7,009 nucleotides of DNA from NCBI GenBank assembly GCA_023433965.1, contig JAEYTQ010000671.1, positions 1 to 7,009 of the forward strand. The letters are read 5' to 3'. The translations under genes were made by a program, and so were the position numbers. The DNA is from Pseudomonadota bacterium. Lineage in GTDB: Bacteria; Pseudomonadota; Alphaproteobacteria; Rhizobiales; Xanthobacteraceae. Below the pieces are notes generated by a model, which was not told the DNA's origin, did no database searches, and saw only the letters and a list, made by a program, of their open reading frames with translations. Shown in pieces: positions 6,101 through 7,009 of this stretch (positions within the stretch are counted from its first letter, which is position 1; every line of letters starts with the position of its first letter).

Positions 6101-6164
6101 GTTTCAATTTCAAGCTGTGTTGTCTTCGCTCGACACCCCCAAATGTACGGGGCGGAACCTTCGG

Positions 6165-6178
6165 CCCGGTTAACCGGG
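6165..6178. promoter_or_regulatory. Perfect 14-base palindrome in the pilin/prmA divergent region
   Basis: CCCGGTTAACCGGG is a perfect dyad, 76 bases upstream of the pilin start and 65 bases upstream of prmA. It could be an operator for a dimeric regulator. It contains GTTAAC, a CtrA-like half-site, but no second TTAA lies at the 7-base spacing CtrA uses. The regulator is unknown. Confidence 0.35.
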
Positions 6179-6191
6179 GAACCGCAACTTA

Positions 6192-6220
6192 TGCGGAACT
6201 TCGCCGACAAAAGTTCCGCA
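6192..6220. promoter_or_regulatory. Inverted repeat upstream of prmA
   Basis: TGCGGAACTT (6192-6201) and AAGTTCCGCA (6211-6220) are perfect 10-base inverted arms around a 9-base spacer. No T-tract follows on either strand, so it is not a terminator. The left arm could instead pair through TGCGG with CCGCA at 6182-6186, giving two mutually exclusive hairpins. It ends 23 bases before the prmA ATG and could be an operator or a leader-RNA structure. Confidence 0.45.
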
Positions 6221-6243
6221 AATTGAACTCAATGGAACCCTGA

Positions 6244-7009
6244 ATGCAGCCTTCACCCACCCACCGCGCCAGCTTTTCAATCGGCAGCGAGGCCGATGCG
6301 AGGCGCGTGGTCGACGTGCTTACCGAGGTGTTTTTCGACGGCGACGCGGCGGTTGCCGCGTTCGAGCGTCCGGACGGACAATGGGACGTCACGCTGCATT
6401 TCGCCGCAGCGCCGGATCAGGCATGGCTGCACGAACTCATTGCAATGTCAGCAGGAAATGACATCGCTGCAGCGCTCGCGTTCGACACGGTCGAGGCCAG
6501 GGACTGGGTCAGGGCCAGCCTGGAAGATCTGGTCCCGGTCCCGGCCGGGCGCTTCGTCGTGCACGGCAGTCATGACCGTGACCGCGTGGCGCCGAACAAG
6601 CTGGCCATCGAGATCGAGGCGGCGCTCGCCTTCGGAACCGGCCACCACGGCACCACGCGCGGCTGTTTACTTCTGCTTGACCACGTCCTCAAGAGCTCCA
6701 GCCCACGGAACCTGCTCGACCTCGGCACCGGGACCGGCGTACTGGCGATCGCGGCGGCGAAGGCGTTGCATCGCGCGGTGCTGGCCTCCGATATCGACGC
6801 GCCCTCGGTGCGGGTGGCGGCCGAGAACGCCGCCCTGAACGACGTCCGCAACCATGTGCGGGTGATCCGCGCCACCGGCTTTGCCGCGCCGGATTTCGCG
6901 CGCGCGGGCCCGTTCGACCTGGTGCTCGCCAACATCCTTGCCAATCCGTTGCGGCAATTGGCGAGCCCCATGGCTCGCCATCTGGCGCCGGGCGGCCGCG
7001 TGATCCTCA
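6244..7009 (+). CDS. prmA: Ribosomal protein L11 methyltransferase (3' end outside window)
   Basis: The frame is open from the ATG at 6244 to the right edge, giving 255 residues with no stop. PrmA uses S-adenosylmethionine to trimethylate several amino groups of ribosomal protein L11 (in E. coli the N-terminus and two lysines) in the cytoplasm. Residues 1-~95 form the variable substrate-recognition domain. The catalytic domain shows the PrmA hallmark AFGTGHHGTT (129-138), SAM motif I LDLGTGTGVLAIAA (158-171), the acidic residue after strand 2 in SDID (182-185), and VLANILANPL (228-237), the PrmA version of the NPP(Y/F) motif. About 40 residues are likely missing compared with the usual ~290. 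An in-frame TGA at 6241-6243 directly precedes the ATG, so no longer start is possible. GGAA lies 6 bases upstream as a modest ribosome binding site. It is divergent from the pilin gene across a 154-base region. Confidence 0.95.
   Translation, partial: MQPSPTHRASFSIGSEADARRVVDVLTEVFFDGDAAVAAFERPDGQWDVTLHFAAAPDQAWLHELIAMSAGNDIAAALAFDTVEARDWVRASLEDLVPVPAGRFVVHGSHDRDRVAPNKLAIEIEAALAFGTGHHGTTRGCLLLLDHVLKSSSPRNLLDLGTGTGVLAIAAAKALHRAVLASDIDAPSVRVAAENAALNDVRNHVRVIRATGFAAPDFARAGPFDLVLANILANPLRQLASPMARHLAPGGRVIL

Noticed and set aside
6163..6181. CtrA binding site upstream of the pilin
   Set aside because: Only one TTAA half-site is present inside the palindrome; neither direction has a second TTAA after 7 bases.
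6296..6838. Plus-strand open frame of 180 codons at the right end
   Set aside because: It lies in a different frame from prmA, whose translation carries all PrmA motifs. The alternative is Arg/Ser/Thr-rich and featureless.

Overview
The window is GC-rich chromosomal DNA of an alphaproteobacterium, most likely a Bradyrhizobium or close Nitrobacteraceae relative. The evidence is the base composition, the gene families, and two palindromic intergenic repeats at about 3757-3806 and 3916-3994, which I recognise from memory as typical of that group. No plasmid, phage, insertion-sequence, tRNA or rRNA signal was seen.

Layout, left to right. (1) 1-413, plus strand: the 3' end of a gene that looks like an L,D-transpeptidase with a Tyr/Gln-rich tail. 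(2) 452-1447, plus: a secreted glycerophosphodiester phosphodiesterase. (3) 1465-3744, minus: a large membrane protein with a C-terminal spermidine-synthase-like domain, converging on gene 2 with a 17-base gap. (4) 3745-4016: a divergent intergenic region holding two different palindromic repeats. (5) 4017-5627, plus: an FAD-dependent oxidoreductase of the phytoene desaturase-like/PYROXD2 type. (6) 5628-5924: a gap between convergent genes. It holds a head-to-tail array of DnaA-box-like 9-mers at 11-12 base spacing and then the terminator of the next gene. (7) 5925-6089, minus: a small Flp-type (type IVb) pilin with a probable TTG start. (8) 6090-6243: a divergent promoter region with a perfect palindrome and an inverted repeat. 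(9) 6244 to the right edge, plus: prmA, ribosomal protein L11 methyltransferase, truncated by the window edge.

The genes do not form one pathway. They look like ordinary chromosomal genes for envelope maintenance, phosphodiester scavenging, redox chemistry, surface pili and ribosome modification. The most unusual element is the non-coding array at about 5619-5831. Nineteen successive 9-mers resembling TGTGGATAA (the reverse complement of the DnaA box TTATCCACA) lie on one strand, separated by 2-3 bases. This is the geometry of cooperative DnaA arrays in replication origins. Because it sits between two gene 3' ends, it is unlikely to be a promoter. It may be a replication origin or a DnaA-titration site, but this rests on pattern reading alone.
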